Part shown: one piece after another, positions 47,340-58,740 of the stretch | How the letters are laid out: each line of letters begins with the position of its first letter | Position numbering within the stretch: the stretch's first letter is position 1 | Source: Suillus spraguei | Taxonomy: Eukaryota; Basidiomycota; Agaricomycetes; Boletales; Suillaceae | Direction of reading: 5' to 3' | Assembly: GCA_016800925.1 (NCBI GenBank) | Contig: JABCPU010000274.1 | Location: 1 to 64,000, forward strand | DNA length: 64,000 bases | Notes under the pieces: model-generated | Told to the model about the DNA's origin: nothing | Databases searched by the model: none | What the model saw: the letters and a program-made list of their open reading frames with translations, nothing else | Position numbers and translations under genes: made by a program

Positions 47340-47980
47340 ATGACTTCCGCATCAACAATGCAGACGCCACAAAATCAATTCTGACATCGTCAATGACTTT
47401 GAGTGGTCACAGATGTAATATTCAATCCATGTCCTACTTGCCAGATGGCCAGCGAATGATTGGCGGATCCTGGGATAAGACCACTCGACAATGGGATGTG
47501 AAGGTGGGAAAGGAGATCAAGGAAGCGCAGGGTATTTGCGAGGGGAAGGTATATGCGGTGGCGGTATCAAGGGATGGTCGATGGGTTGTCACCGGTGGTG
47601 GAGATTACGATTGCGGGGAGCTGAAAGTCTGCGAGGCTGAGATAGGAATTATTAAAACATTTGCAGGTCACTCAAAGATCAGCTGCATTGATATCTCTGC
47701 AGACAGCATGCTGCCGGTGAGTAGGTCAAAAGACGGTACAGCGCGAATACGGAACTTAGAGACTAGCAACTCGAAACTTGTAGCCGGTCCGTTCGGGGGC
47801 GTTGGTTGGGTGAGCGCAGTTCGGTCCTCCACTGATTCAAAGAAGCTCGCAGTGAAGTTAGATACGGGGGACTGCCTTAAGGTAGGTTCAACCACAGAAA
47901 TCGGTTGTGAGGATAGGAAAACCTCGAGTGTCGCATTTGCGCCAGTATTTTGGACAAACAAGAACAAAACCATCATACCC
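47340..47980 (+). pseudogene. WD40-repeat protein, copy E, 5' half only
   Basis: ATG at 47340 (MTSAST) is followed after six codons by one extra base (about 47356-47360) and a TGA; the frame then resumes as ATKSILTSSMTLSGH. Blades 1-4 are readable: GGSWDKTTRQWDVKVGKEIK, VYAVAVSRDGRWVVTGGGDY, SKDGTARIRNLETSNSK and SAVRSSTDSKKLAVK. Homology ends at about 47980 after WTNKNKTII, in blade 5. No second half or tail follows. It is the counterpart of copy B, which has only the second half. Confidence 0.8.
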
Positions 47981-47983
47981 GAG

Positions 47984-48012
47984 ACTAGTGTTGTAGCCCA
48001 CAACACTAGTCT
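47984..48012. repeat. Perfect hairpin, 12 bp arms, 5 nt loop
   Basis: GACTAGTGTTGT at 47984-47995, loop AGCCC, then ACAACACTAGTC at 48001-48012. It lies exactly at the breakpoint where WD40 copy E homology stops. TGTTG...CAACA ends resemble the start of some fungal LTRs, but no element end is found. A second palindrome, CAGATCATGATCTG, lies near 48075. Confidence 0.85.
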
Positions 48013-48465
48013 TGAGTTCATCGATGGAGAGAAAACCAATGTTTGCGCAACGTTCAGATCGATACGAACCCATGTTCAGATCATGATCTGTTCGAACTTG
48101 ATCATCGCATCCTCTCTGGCAGCTATTTGAACACGAAATTATTATGATCGTGACGGAGTTTCAATACAAAATGTGTCGACTTGTGCTGGTGTACCACCAT
48201 TTACTTTTCATGATTGATTCCTTATAGTCACCCAACTCAGATGCTCAGCACACTTGTGACTCAAGTACTCAGGTCTAGCAACCCTGGTCATTAGCGATCA
48301 GACAGCTTTTCTCGTCATGTCAGGATGATCCGATTGATTCCGGGCACCTTGGCAGTAAATTTCTCCAACTAAAACGGACACTGTTCAAGTTGCAGCAAGA
48401 AGCTTTGAAGGGCATTCCCGCCAACTTGAATTTTTAGATGCCATTCGAGCCAATCCTCATGAATC
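48013..48465. other. Spacer with no recognised gene
   Basis: Unrelated to the WD40 family and not matched in the left block. It may be remnant transposable-element sequence. Confidence 0.4.
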
Positions 48466-48625
48466 CCTTCACATCCTGACTTTTACTGTTGCAGGACGTT
48501 GTCTTCTGAACAACACAGCGCTGATTCCAGTATTGATGGTAAAGTTCTCTGCATATTGGGGCTCTATTTTGAGGAAGAAGGTTTGACGTCGGACCCAGAT
48601 ACAATACATTTGTGATCAAGTCGGA
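48466..48625 (+). other. Short conserved frame upstream of 7TM copy 2
   Basis: Counterpart of 15760-15915 on the minus strand: LHILTFTVAG, LNNTALIPVLMVKFSAYWG. A frame slip before the EEEGLTSDPDTIHL end (present in another frame) shows decay. Family unknown. Confidence 0.35.
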
Positions 48626-48817
48626 GCTATCTCAGGCTGCATAGCCCTGCAGCCTGAGGTCATCATTAGGTATTAGGTATTCCGCAAGAAGGTATGAGAA
48701 CACGAACAACTTGGTGTCATCTCAGGCTGCGTCACATGTAAGTATGGTCAGTTTTCAATTTGCGTTTACAGCTTGAACTTCAACCATCTCCTTGTCTGAC
48801 TCTACGCCATATATCTG

Positions 48818-49980
48818 ATGCTGGCATTATACTACTCCCCTCAGTTGAATGATGAGTTGGAAGTTGCTAGTATCGGGTACTGTTATATTTATCATCATTC
48901 GAAAAGTCGTGGGTTCGGTATTGCATGGTACTGCCATTGTCTGCACCATCTTCAGGCTCATTTACAGAGGCTGGATGCGTCACTTATGGTGGGAAGATGC
49001 ATGGGCGGCACTTGCACTCATCGGAGACGGTATAACTTTCCCTGTACGCTGCCTTGGACAGTAACTCAACCACATTCCCTCAGTTACTTGCTTGGCATGT
49101 ATCTGGGTCAACAGTGTGCTAAGTTGTGAGTAGTACTCGACTTTGCATTCCAAGGGTAATAATATGTTCATGCCACTCCCAGCATGGATCCTCACAATTG
49201 TTTTTACTACTGTGCTATGGTACGCATCATAGCTCACTCGGTTACTTTCTAACTGACTGGTTCAGGGCTGCACGCATGAGCATCATTTTCTCGATCATCC
49301 CCGTCGCCAACCACTCGGGGTCCAAGATTCACAAATGGGTTACGTCTCTCGTCGTAGTTTGCTTTGCGTGTATGTGGACCGCACTGCTCGTTCAGAAGAT
49401 CATTATCTGCGAGTTTCACTCCTGCCGCACGGGCAAGTCGGTGGGGGTCTCGCTTTTGATCAGTTAGTACCTATATGTTTTCTTGGGGTGCTGTGTCCTC
49501 AAATCGTTGGCAATCCAGCGGACGTCATCTACCCTCGCTGTCGTGCCGCTTCATCTCTTGTAAACCATAGGCCATCCACGCAGCAGCATGATACTGGTTC
49601 AATTTGTATTTGGCGCATCGCTTCTGATTCCCGTCTTTACAATCCCTCACTCTGCATTCCTCCTCCTCGATATCTATAACACAAATACGCTCATGTTTGC
49701 GCACATCAAGGTAAGCATTCTCGCTGTCCTCGTACTGCTTTGCAAAATATGACCGAAACCAGGTCGCTTTCAGTCTCATCATCTGCAAACTCCTGGTGAT
49801 CGTGGCCTTCTTATATCGCGTATATTTAAAGGATACACCAGCCACTTGCATCCAATGGAGTCTTCACGAGTATCATCTTGATACCGATCGGCGGTAGCAC
49901 GAATGCCCCGACGTCACTTTGTTTACAAGACGGGATAACATTGAGACAGGTGAAAAGTGCAGACTGGAGGGATGAAGTCG
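48818..49980 (+). pseudogene. Fungal rhodopsin-like 7TM protein, copy 2 (frameshifted)
   Basis: Same exon order as copy 1: VIFIIIRKVVGSVLHGTAIV, RGWMRHLWWEDAWAALALIG, AARMSIIFSIIPVANHSGSK, VVCFACMWTALLVQK, then DVIYPRCRAAS-type frame changes around the third helix block and QVAFSLIICKLLVIVAFLYR. In the last exon 11 bases present in copy 1 (TCCAACATAAA) are missing after GGATACA (about 49837), shifting the frame and giving an early stop; the old end (NGVFTSIILIP, DEVEG) is still visible in another frame. Confidence 0.65.
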
Positions 49981-50299
49981 AAGGATGAAGCCGAAGCCGT
50001 AAGCGTGCGTTGCGAAACAAGATGGTAGCCTGGATTTCCATATTACTATGAACATATCTTTGTATTATACTATCAGCTGTATTTATGGTACAGCAGTGCT
50101 TTGCGAATCTAAATAGATATTGTGACCTTGTCCTCCACTTGTCTGAATCTCTTTCCACACTAAAAGTTGAGGTGACATCCTCGCACGATGAGTCGAAAAC
50201 GTAAGAGCCGGTACACGCCAAATTTCGGAAGATGCAGGATCTTCAGAGGTAAGGCAACTTCCATTACTACCTCATCATATTTTGAAAGTCATATTGTGA
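49981..50299. other. Spacer between 7TM copy 2 and the WD40 copy F flank
   Basis: No gene; matches 13991-14400 in reverse complement. Confidence 0.55.
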
Positions 50300-50934
50300 A
50301 TATAAAGTGATCGAAGCTTTATGAAATACAAGAAGACTAGCAAAGGAAGATCATGAGCTGAAAGCTTCCGCATCTGCGAAGTTCTGTGGGTTGATAGGGA
50401 AGCGAGAAAGCCTTGGATGCATGCATACTCAGAACGGTTTAAGGAAAGGTGGTCCCACCGCTGCCAAACCGAAACCCACAAACACGCATTCATGGAAAAG
50501 AAAAACGGAATTGATGGTTTGGTAATAGCAGTGAGCTATGGCTGTGAGCCAAAAAGCAAGGAGGATATAACGTGATGGATGGAATTAGGGCGCAGTGCAC
50601 AGCACGGATGGGTCATACAGAAGAGGCGTGTTAGGGTATATATATATATGCAAGGCAGCGCCTAGAGTCGATAGCTGCACCCACATTCAGGATTTAATTG
50701 CTCGTCGCTCCTCAAGTTCATCACTGCTGACCAGAACCTCTCGGTAATGCCAAGATATCATCTGTATTTCCAGCAGGGATAGACTGACATTTAGTTCCAT
50801 CTTCGAATGACTGCTACCATCAGTCATATGATACACTGACGCCGGGAGACCTCGCCTTTGCACCTTTGAATACATCCCAAGAATAGCTTGCCTGTACTCA
50901 ACTACTTCACGGTTTCGCCCACGAAAACACAACT
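50300..50934 (+). promoter_or_regulatory. Promoter flank of intact WD40 gene F
   Basis: The TATA box TATATATATATATG (50637-50650) overlaps the family core ATGCAAGGCAGCGCC (50648-50662), about 275-300 bases before the ATG. The flank 50300-50640 matches the flanks of copies A, D, G, H and the orphan at 2390-2870. A stop codon interrupts the upstream frame used in A and G, so here translation most likely starts at 50935. Confidence 0.7.
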
Positions 50935-52959
50935 ATGGCTTCTGCATCGACGAAGGCAGCCACCACGAAATCGATTCTGAATCCGGTAACGACTTTGAAG
51001 GGTCACGAAGGGTATATTCCATCCATGTCCTACTTTCCGGACGGTAAGCGAATGATCAGCGGGTCCGTAGACAAGACTATTCGGCAATGGGATCTGAAGA
51101 CGGGCAAGGAGATTGAGAGAGCACGGGATGTTTGCGAGAAGAGGGTATATGCGGTGGCGGTATCAAGGGATGGTCGATGGATTGTTACTGGTGGTGGAGA
51201 TTTGCGTGGTGGGGAGCTAAAAGCCTGTGAGGTTGAGACCGGGATTGTGAAAACATTCAAAGGTCATGCGTCGACGATCTTCTACGTTGATATTTCCTCA
51301 AATAGCTCGCTGCTGGCGAGTGGATCGGACGATAAAACAGCGCGGATATGGAACTTAGAGACAGGCAAACTCGTGACTGGTCCATTCAAGAGCATTGCTG
51401 AGGTGGACGCGGTTCGATTCTCCAAAGACTTGAAGAAACTTGCAGTCAAATCAAATTTTGGGTCGTGCCTTGAAGTCTGGGATATTCAATCACAGGAATT
51501 GGATGTCAGAATAGGGAAACCCGACATCAAAGGATTCACGCTTTCGCCGGTCTTCTGGACAAACAAAAACAAAACAATCATAGCCGCATTTGAATTCTGT
51601 TCGACCGCAGATTTGAAATCGGAAGACCTCTCCAAGACAATCTACGAGTTTGACGCGTCGACGCTGGAAACTGTTGGAACTCCCTTTGAAGGGCACACCA
51701 AGGCCATTCAGGATCTAGCACTTTCATTTGATGGTGCTCTCCTTGCCAGTGCTTCGTACAATGATAACACGATCAAGCTCTGGGCTTTCGAGTCTCGCCA
51801 ACTCCTCGCTTCATTCGACGTTCGGAATCCCGTTACCCTTATCCTCTCATCCGATTCACGCCAGCTAGTTTACACAGTAGACACTGAAGATGACTTAATT
51901 CGCACAGTAGACGCCAAAGATGACTACAATATCTGGATCTGTGATACCCCATCTGACATCCTTGCTCAGGTCCGTGTACGCATTCACTGTATACATCTGC
52001 TATTCGTGTGCCAACATTCCCCTTGTAGATTATTGCATGCAAAAAGTCAGCCCGCAGGGAGCTATTGAATGTGCGTATCTCACTATTTATTCAATACCAT
52101 ACCATTCACCTATCGCTATCATTGCAGTCTGATGCAACCCGTCGTCGTCCCGCTGGGCACCGCAGGCCACCGATATCCGCTATACCTATAGCGCCAAGGC
52201 CTCCGCCTGCAGGAGACCCACAGCAACCCACTTTCCTTCGTCTCAGCAAATTCCTTCGCTTCTCTTCTCGCGTGAACGCAGTTCGCCCTGTTGGGAACAA
52301 TCTCCCTCGCGATCCCCTAGATGTGAGTCTCTTTCTCTTGTTTCTTTTGCAGTTCACTCAACACTCGTATCGCAGTTCCCTGCTACTTTGCCCTTACCTT
52401 CCAACCGTCCTCCTGCGGAATGCTCTCCGTCGACTTTCTTGCCCCGTGGCAGGACCTTTTTTGGTCCCATCCAGTCGTCGTCAGACAAGGGAAAGAAAAA
52501 GGCGCGTGAATCAAAACGAAAATCTGTCAAAGTTGTCGACGTTCCTCTCGGGCAAGCTACTTACGTTTGTTTTCTACGATTCTGTTAGGTTTGTCGGTTG
52601 TGACCCCATCATTTTCTAGGGCGATGTTGTTGGTGTAGATGACGGAGTGCGACCATTTGTTCTCTTTTTCTGCCTGAGCTGGTTCCAGAAAAAGGAGAAG
52701 AAGCCGGCGCGACGGCCAGTCTATGATGACGATCCTGAGTCAGAGGAAGAGGAAGAAAATGCAGCCGCCATGCCTCCTCCCAAGTATACTAAACCCATTC
52801 ATTCATAAATTTAATTCACTCATGTGGTCTTCTAGGGTTCAGCACGAGGAAATTGAATTGAAATCAGTGGCTAATCAGTCACAGCCAGAGGCAGGACCAT
52901 CTCGTCTTGCGGCAACTAACCACTCAGAACCTGTCCTTGTAAATGACTCAACGAGTTGA
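50935..52959 (+). CDS. WD40-repeat protein, copy F (the only intact family member)
   Basis: Six exons join in frame to 582 aa: 50935-51969, 52029-52070, 52128-52322, 52376-52564, 52620-52783, 52836-52959. Exon 1 encodes MASASTKAATTKSILNPVTT and seven WD40 blades, among them GSVDKTIRQWDLKTGKEIER, VYAVAVSRDGRWIVTGGGD, GSDDKTARIWNLETGKLV, KTIYEFDASTLETVGTPFEG and SYNDNTIKLWAFESRQLLAS. A small in-frame duplication (VDTEDD / VDAKDD) lies in blade 7. The following exons form a basic/proline-rich linker (RRRPAGHRRPPISA, PTFLRLSKFLRFSSRV) and the type-1 tail: KVVDVPLGQATYGDVVGVDD, RPFVLFFCLSWFQKKEKKP (a hydrophobic stretch and basic patch) and an acidic DDDPESEEEEEN. No HET, NACHT or other effector domain is fused. 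The propeller is likely a protein-binding scaffold; partner and function unknown. Confidence 0.88.
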
Positions 52960-52999
52960 GCTTATATCTGTCGAGTTTTGCGTTTTACTTGCAACTTTA

Positions 53000-53890
53000 T
53001 GACCGTCACGATGTTGCTCGCCTTTCTGTGCATACCGATTTGTTTGGGAAGAGCATAAATTCTCGAATCCTTGCTATGTTGACAAACAAGTAGGTGATAC
53101 AGTTTAGATAGTCTAAATAGAAAAACAAGCATTAAATATCTACGCCTACCATCAGACTCTGATCATTATTGGAACAAAACCGGGCTGCTGCCCGTAGGAA
53201 CTATGCCATGGGTTGCTGGAAGCCGCAAAAGAGGGCGTGTCGATCAAGTAGACTTGCAGTCTAGAGTGTGTCGTATACCAGGACATGAACAGGAAAAATA
53301 GTACTCGAATAGTTCAGAATGGCCACCAGGAATGACCTGCAATGCAGCATCAATTTAGATGTAGAAGATGAAGGGATACTTTGATGAGGAACCTACGGAT
53401 CTAGTGACGTCACTCGTTGCTAGAACTAGAGGGTACATGTCAAGATCACATTAAGGTCCGAAGCCAGGATAGTTGTGCCTACCATCCGTTGCTGGTTCAA
53501 TGGTAGAGGGAAAGGGGATTACATTCAAAAACGTGGTCGATGCACCAGTATTGGCACAAAGTGCGAGGTGTCCAAGTTTGAAATTCGACTTCCAAAAGCT
53601 GGGGGTCATATCAAAGTAAAGCTGTAGAATTCGAAGCGCAAATAGAAATTTTCGCCGATGGCGGTTGTCTGCTTCTAGCTATAGGAAGAGATGGCAGGGC
53701 AGAGAGCCATCATAGTCATCAAGCCAGCCATGTTTCGTAGTCACTTTCTGGAATCTGTCGTACGATACTGAAGATAGAATATGGATCGGGATTGGCAGCA
53801 GGCGACGGCTGTTCTTTGGTCCCGTCGAAGACACAGAAGTATCATGATGCGACATAGCGGCATTGTGCCTGGATGATCAAAGACACAGAT
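53000..53890. other. 3' flank of WD40 gene F, no gene
   Basis: 53000-53060 matches the 3' flank of copies A and H. 53600-53890 matches 11080-11280 in reverse complement. 53100-53600 holds no recognised gene. Confidence 0.55.
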
Positions 53891-53985
53891 TTCCGAGTAC
53901 TGGGAAGATCTCATCCGCGGTATACTGGAAAATTTCGGAGTTGAAATTGATCCTATGCGTCAAATCATCTGCATAGAACGGGTTT
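53891..53985 (+). pseudogene. vps41 fragment in the right block
   Basis: Plus-strand copy of part of vps41 exons 12-13: a YWEDL remnant joined directly to IRG and GVEIDPMR. The abnormal junction (GGGAAGATCTCATCCGCGG) matches the left block, showing both fragments derive from one rearranged ancestor. Decayed and far too short to act. Confidence 0.8.
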
Positions 53986-54660
53986 AATACAGGAAGTGAC
54001 ACTTGTGAATGTATACAAGGAGGTCGAAACTTTGTGGATTCAAAAGGTGGTCAGCAAAGGAAGATCGTGAGCTGAAAACATCTACATATCTGCAAAGTTT
54101 TATGGGTTGATAGGGAATTAAGAAAGCCTTGGATGTGCGCATACTTAGAACGGTTTGATATGGTGAGATAAGGAAAGGTGGTCCAGCCGCGTCCAAAGCG
54201 AAGCCAACAACATGATAAAGTTTGGGAAAAGAAAAATGGAATCGATGCTTTGGTAATAGCAGTGAGCTATGGCTGTGAGCCGAGAAGCAAGGAGGATATA
54301 ATATGATGGGTGGAATTAAGGCGCAGTGCACAGCACGGATGGGTCATACAGAAGAGGCATGTTAGGGTATATGCAAGGCAGCGCCTGAAATTGATACTGC
54401 GCTCACATTCAGGAACTTATCGCTCATCGCTCCTCCTCGAGTTCATCGCTGGTGACCAGAACATCTCGGTAACACCAAAATATCATCCGTATTTCCAGCA
54501 GGGATGGACTGACGTTTGGTTTGACCAGGGGCCTATCTTCGAATCGCTGCTACCGTCAGTCATATAACACACTGACGCCCTCACCATTGCATCTTTGAAT
54601 ACATCCAAAGAATACCTTGCCCATACTCGACTCTTCAGTTTCGCTCACGGAGACGCAGCT
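53986..54660 (+). promoter_or_regulatory. Promoter flank of WD40 copy G
   Basis: The core motif GTATATGCAAGGCAGCGCC is at 54367-54385. The rest of the flank matches the other family promoters. An upstream in-frame ATG (54595) would add 22 residues before the family start at 54661. Confidence 0.65.
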
Positions 54661-56642
54661 ATGGCTTCTGCATCGACGAGAGCAGCCACCACGAAATTGA
54701 TTCTGAAACCGGTGACGACTTTGAAGGGCCATGGAGATGACATTCAATCCATATCCTACTTTCCGGACAATCAGCGAATGATCAGCAGATCCTTAGACAA
54801 GACCATTCGGCAATGGGATCTGAAGACGGGCAAGGAGATTGAGAGAGCACAGGATGTTTTCGAGGAGAAGGTATGGGCAGTGGCGATATCAAGGGATGGT
54901 CGATGGGTTGTCACTGGAGGAGCTTGGAACAGTGGGGGGCTGAAAGCCCGTGAGGTTGAGACGGGGATTGTGAAAACATTCGAAGGACACTCAAAGCAAA
55001 TCAGCACGGTTGATATCTCCGCAGATGGAATGTTGCTGGCGACCGGGTCAAAAGATGAAACAGCGCGGGTATGCCACTTGGAGACTGGCAAACTCGTGGC
55101 TGGTCCATTCAAGAACAATATGGGTAACGTGGGTGCAGTTCGATTCTCCTTAGACTCGAAGAAGCTCGCAGTCAAGTCAAGTTGGGGGACGTGCCTTGAA
55201 GTCTGCGATATCAAATCACAGAAATTGGATGTCAGGAAGGGAAACCAACTGACCGCGGAGGAACCGTACTTTCGCCAATTTTTTGGACAAACAAAAACAA
55301 AACGATCATAGCCGCATTTGAACTCAGTTTTGCCGCAGATTTGGAATCGGAAGACCTTGCAAAGACAATCTACGAGTTTGACGCGTCGACGCTGGAGACT
55401 GTTGGAGCTCCCTTTGAAGGGCACACCAAACTTGTTACTGGTCTAGCACTTTCATCTGATGGTACTCTCCTTGCCAGTACTTCTTGCGATGACAATACCA
55501 TCAAGCTCTGGGCTTTTGAGTCCCGCCAACTCCTTGCCTCATTTGATGTTCAGAATGCCTTTCCCCTTATCCTCTCGCCCGATTCACGTCAACTAGTTTA
55601 TGCAACAGACACCAAAGATGACTATAGGTACAAGATTTGCATCTGTGATATTCCATCCGACATCCTTACTCAGGCCCGTGTATGCATTCCCTGTACACAT
55701 CTGCTGTTCATGTGCTAACATCCCCTTATAGAATGTTAAATGCAAAAAGTCGCCCGACAGGGATCTACTAAACGTGCGCCGCATCTCATTCTTACTCATT
55801 AAACTACTCACCTATCGCAGTATAATGCAACTGGTCGTCCTTCTGCTGGACACCGCAGACCACCATATCCATCTCACCTATAGTACCGAGACCTCTGCCT
55901 ACAAGAGACCCACAACAACCCACTTTCCTTCGTCTCAGCAAACTTCTTCACTTCTCTTCTCGCGCGAACGCAGTTCGCCCTGTTAGGAACAATCTATCTC
56001 GTGATCCCCTAGATGTGATTCTGTTTCTCTTGTTTCTTTGTAGTTGACTCAACACTTGCACTGCAGGTCCCTGCTACATCACCTTTACCACCATCTCTCC
56101 CAGGTCAGGTCGCAGCTCAATTTGATCATGTCAGTCTTCAATTTCTATGCTGCACTAGCAATACATAATTGAGTGCTTATCCAGCTTGAAATAAATTCTC
56201 TGCCTTCTCGCTCGAATGGAGTCGTACAATCCCTACGGCAGCATCTTTCTTTTCTTGGGCCCAAGCACAGCCATGGATCACCGGTCGTTGAAGTTGCACC
56301 AAATCGCAAAGTCACTGTAACGTACATCTTCTCACTTCTGAGTCCCTTTTACTGATTTGTGCACTATAGCGACTTCTTGCTGCCAAACTACCGGAATACA
56401 AGAAAGTAGATGATACTCGACATAAGTCTAGCCAACAGGCTACAGTGCCACAAGAAAACGACACAGCTGATGTCGATTCACTCCCAGATGTGCATTGGTG
56501 CATGGCATTCCTGTGCTATTATTCTTGTTGGTCTCGTGGTAGACTGAGGATGCCTCCTCGATGGCGCTTGGAGCGCGTTGACATACCTCGCCAGGATGAT
56601 ACAGCAGATACCAGCCGCGGTAGCAGTAATGGTCCCAGTTAA
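54661..56642 (+). pseudogene. WD40-repeat protein, copy G (type-2 tail, two frameshifts)
   Basis: Blades 1-4 are open from MASASTRAATTKLILKPVTT to LEVCDIKSQKLDVRKG. One base is missing near 55238 relative to copy A, so the frame leaves the family at KGNQLTAEEPYF. The frame resumes as EFDASTLETVGAPFEGHTKL through ICICDIPSDILTQ. A second one-base loss in the linker exon (about 55868) creates a TAG. The tail is type 2, as in B: EINSPPSR-like exon (LEINSLPSRSNGVVQSLRQH), PVVEVAPNRK, then RLLAAKLPEYKKVDDTRHK and PDVHWCMAFLCYYSCW, ending at 56642. The tail itself looks intact. Confidence 0.8.
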
Positions 56643-57119
56643 CTTTGTGTACACTCCCTCACTGCTGTATTTTCCGTAACTGATAACACCTATACATCCG
56701 ACATTCTACGCTATCTGCAATACTGGGTGCATTTTCCAAATCATAAACTTGGATGAGTCTGATTATAATCTGTGCTCATGTTGATCTGGTCAAAATTGAA
56801 ATGACATCATTCTGCATCACACACCACAGGTGAGACATTTGTTTCCGTCAGTATGCGGATGTCTCACAATTGCTTTCTCACGTATATAAGGCCGTCGTCC
56901 GAACTCACCTTCTCTCCTTCATACTCCCACCTTCTTCACTTGCTTAGTTCTCTACCATCATATAACGTTTGTAATATTCTACCGAAACACACCAGAATAC
57001 GAACTTCGCGCGATATCGAGTATGCAAATTAGACTATGCGGCGGTTTTCCGATTCGAGTGAGGAGATCGTCTCACTCTCAGGTGGAATAGCTGGCTTCAG
57101 AATCCTCTTTTGTCCGATA
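56643..57119. other. 3' flank of copy G with an orphan TATA-box region
   Basis: Around 56883 there is CGTATATAAGGCCGTCGTCC followed by a pyrimidine-rich stretch (CCTTCTCTCCTTCATACTCC), the look of a strong fungal core promoter or an LTR, but no gene follows. Nothing else recognised. Confidence 0.35.
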
Positions 57120-57960
57120 GGGGCCGATTGGATATAAATCCTGCCTAACCAATAATCTCTTCCGATCGATACCGATGTCACCTTTTCCAGTCTTACAGTG
57201 CCTTTGAGTTCCGATTGTCCTCTCCCTTGAATCCTCGATTGACCGACCCGATCGTTGACCGTCCAATTTACATTTGTCGACGGACCTTACACTAGCTTCG
57301 ATCGTCCACCAAAATGCCCTTGCTGGAGTCGACTGGATCAGCCCCGTCACCTCATACGTTTGGTCCTCGGGATCCGTCTATTTTCTAAATGTCATGCGAC
57401 TCGATCCGACTTCGATTTAGTCGAGTACTCCACTAATTACTGCGTGCTTCAGCTTTGAGCTGCAAATGCCATGGCCCTCTTTTCTATCTACCGATTCCAC
57501 TATGCCAAGTATCTCTGCTCTCGATTGGATAATCTTGCCTTATTGTCAAACGATATCGATCTCCGCCTCCCCAGACTCTGGACGACTTCATCTTTATTTT
57601 GAAAATCAAGGTCTCTTGCAGTACTTTTGAGATCCGATCGTCCTCTACTCTTGGATACTCGCTTCGCCAACCCGATCATCGACTGTCAAGCAGCTTACAT
57701 TAATCGACGGACCTTACGCTAGCTTCGATCGTCCACCAAAATGCTCGTGCCAATCTGGAGTCGATTGGATTAGCCCCGTCACGTCATGCGTTTGGTCCTT
57801 GGGATCCGCCTATTTTTAAATGTCATTCAACTCGTTCCGACCAAACATTACTCTTCGATTTAGGGAGCACTACACTAACTTCATGAGCTTCAGCTTTGAG
57901 TTGCAAACACCGTGACTTCCTTTTCTATCCCTTGATTCAACTATACTAAGTACTCCTGAT
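57120..57960. repeat. Tandem direct duplication, two noncoding copies of about 400 bp
   Basis: Copy 1 about 57120-57515, copy 2 about 57515-57960, offset about 420-430 bp. Shared stretches include GACGGACCTTAC, TAGCTTCGATCGTCCACCAA, GATTAGCCCCGTCAC (first copy GATCAGCCCCGTCAC) and CTTCAGCTTTGAG. The two copies differ by many substitutions and small indels, so the duplication is old. No open frame of note. Confidence 0.8.
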
Positions 57961-58740
57961 ACAGCCGCATTATCATTCATGAAAGACCGACTTGAGACCA
58001 GTAAGAGTCTTCAGCGTAGGTGATGTCAAATGCCAGACGGGTGAGTCATTCCGCATATTCCAGAAAGTGTTATCCCTCTGATTATGGTGCCGTCTCGTTC
58101 ACTTTTGGCAGGTGCCCCTGTCTTGTGCATGCCTGAAGCTGTTGGCGGAGAGCGGATTCATCTCGGGTAAGTAGACCAAATTTACCATTGTTCTTCAGGA
58201 TGCGAGAGAATGACACGTGTTTCTTACACATTGTTGTACTGCTGATTTCAGGATCAAACCCGAAAATTTTCGATCTTCCTAGCCATTCGAGCCCGGAATA
58301 AGGAATAGACAAACCCCAAAGGTGAGTGCGTCGGTTCCACTGATATCATCAACCCCACACTACATACTCACATAACAGGTGGTAGCACCCATGCCTTAGT
58401 TGTCTTCTCGCACTCCTCGGCTGAACTGATTTCGATAATATAGTTGAGCCCCAGGAAACTCGGACTAGTTTGCATTCAAAAATCTATTGTATGTTCCTTA
58501 CCTTGTATATAATCATCTGGCTCTCTCGACTGTACACTGGACGCCCTGCGGTCGGTTCTAGGTTACTAGATGTCGGATTTCTGTTTACAAGCTACAGTAT
58601 ATGTATGGTACTGCCGATATTGAATTTCATGAATGAGCACTTGATTTCAGTAACAGAAAAATGACCAAATACTGAAAGTGACGTGGTGAATGCGTACAAG
58701 GTAGTAGCCGAAGCCTTTGTAGATTCAAAGGGGCTAGGGT
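57961..58740. other. Stretch with no recognised gene
   Basis: A 76-residue minus-strand frame (58082-58312) is unsupported. 58490-58700 resembles 46660-46900 upstream of copy E, so it belongs to the duplicated WD40 neighbourhood. Confidence 0.4.

Larger units (their letters stand above)
48466..53990 (+). repeat. Inverted segmental duplication, right copy
   Basis: Same order as 10909-15915 in reverse complement: conserved short frame, 7TM gene, spacer, WD40 promoter flank, WD40 gene with type-1 tail, 3' flank, vps41 fragment. The right copy contains the only intact WD40 gene, while the left copy contains the better preserved 7TM gene. Confidence 0.85.

Noticed and set aside
47984..48300. Solo LTR starting at TGTTG
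   Set aside because: The TG start and 5-base context look right, but no matching CA end with a target duplication was found downstream.
56883..57000. Gene promoter with TATATAAGG
   Set aside because: No coding sequence follows; the region is kept only as an orphan TATA-box region.
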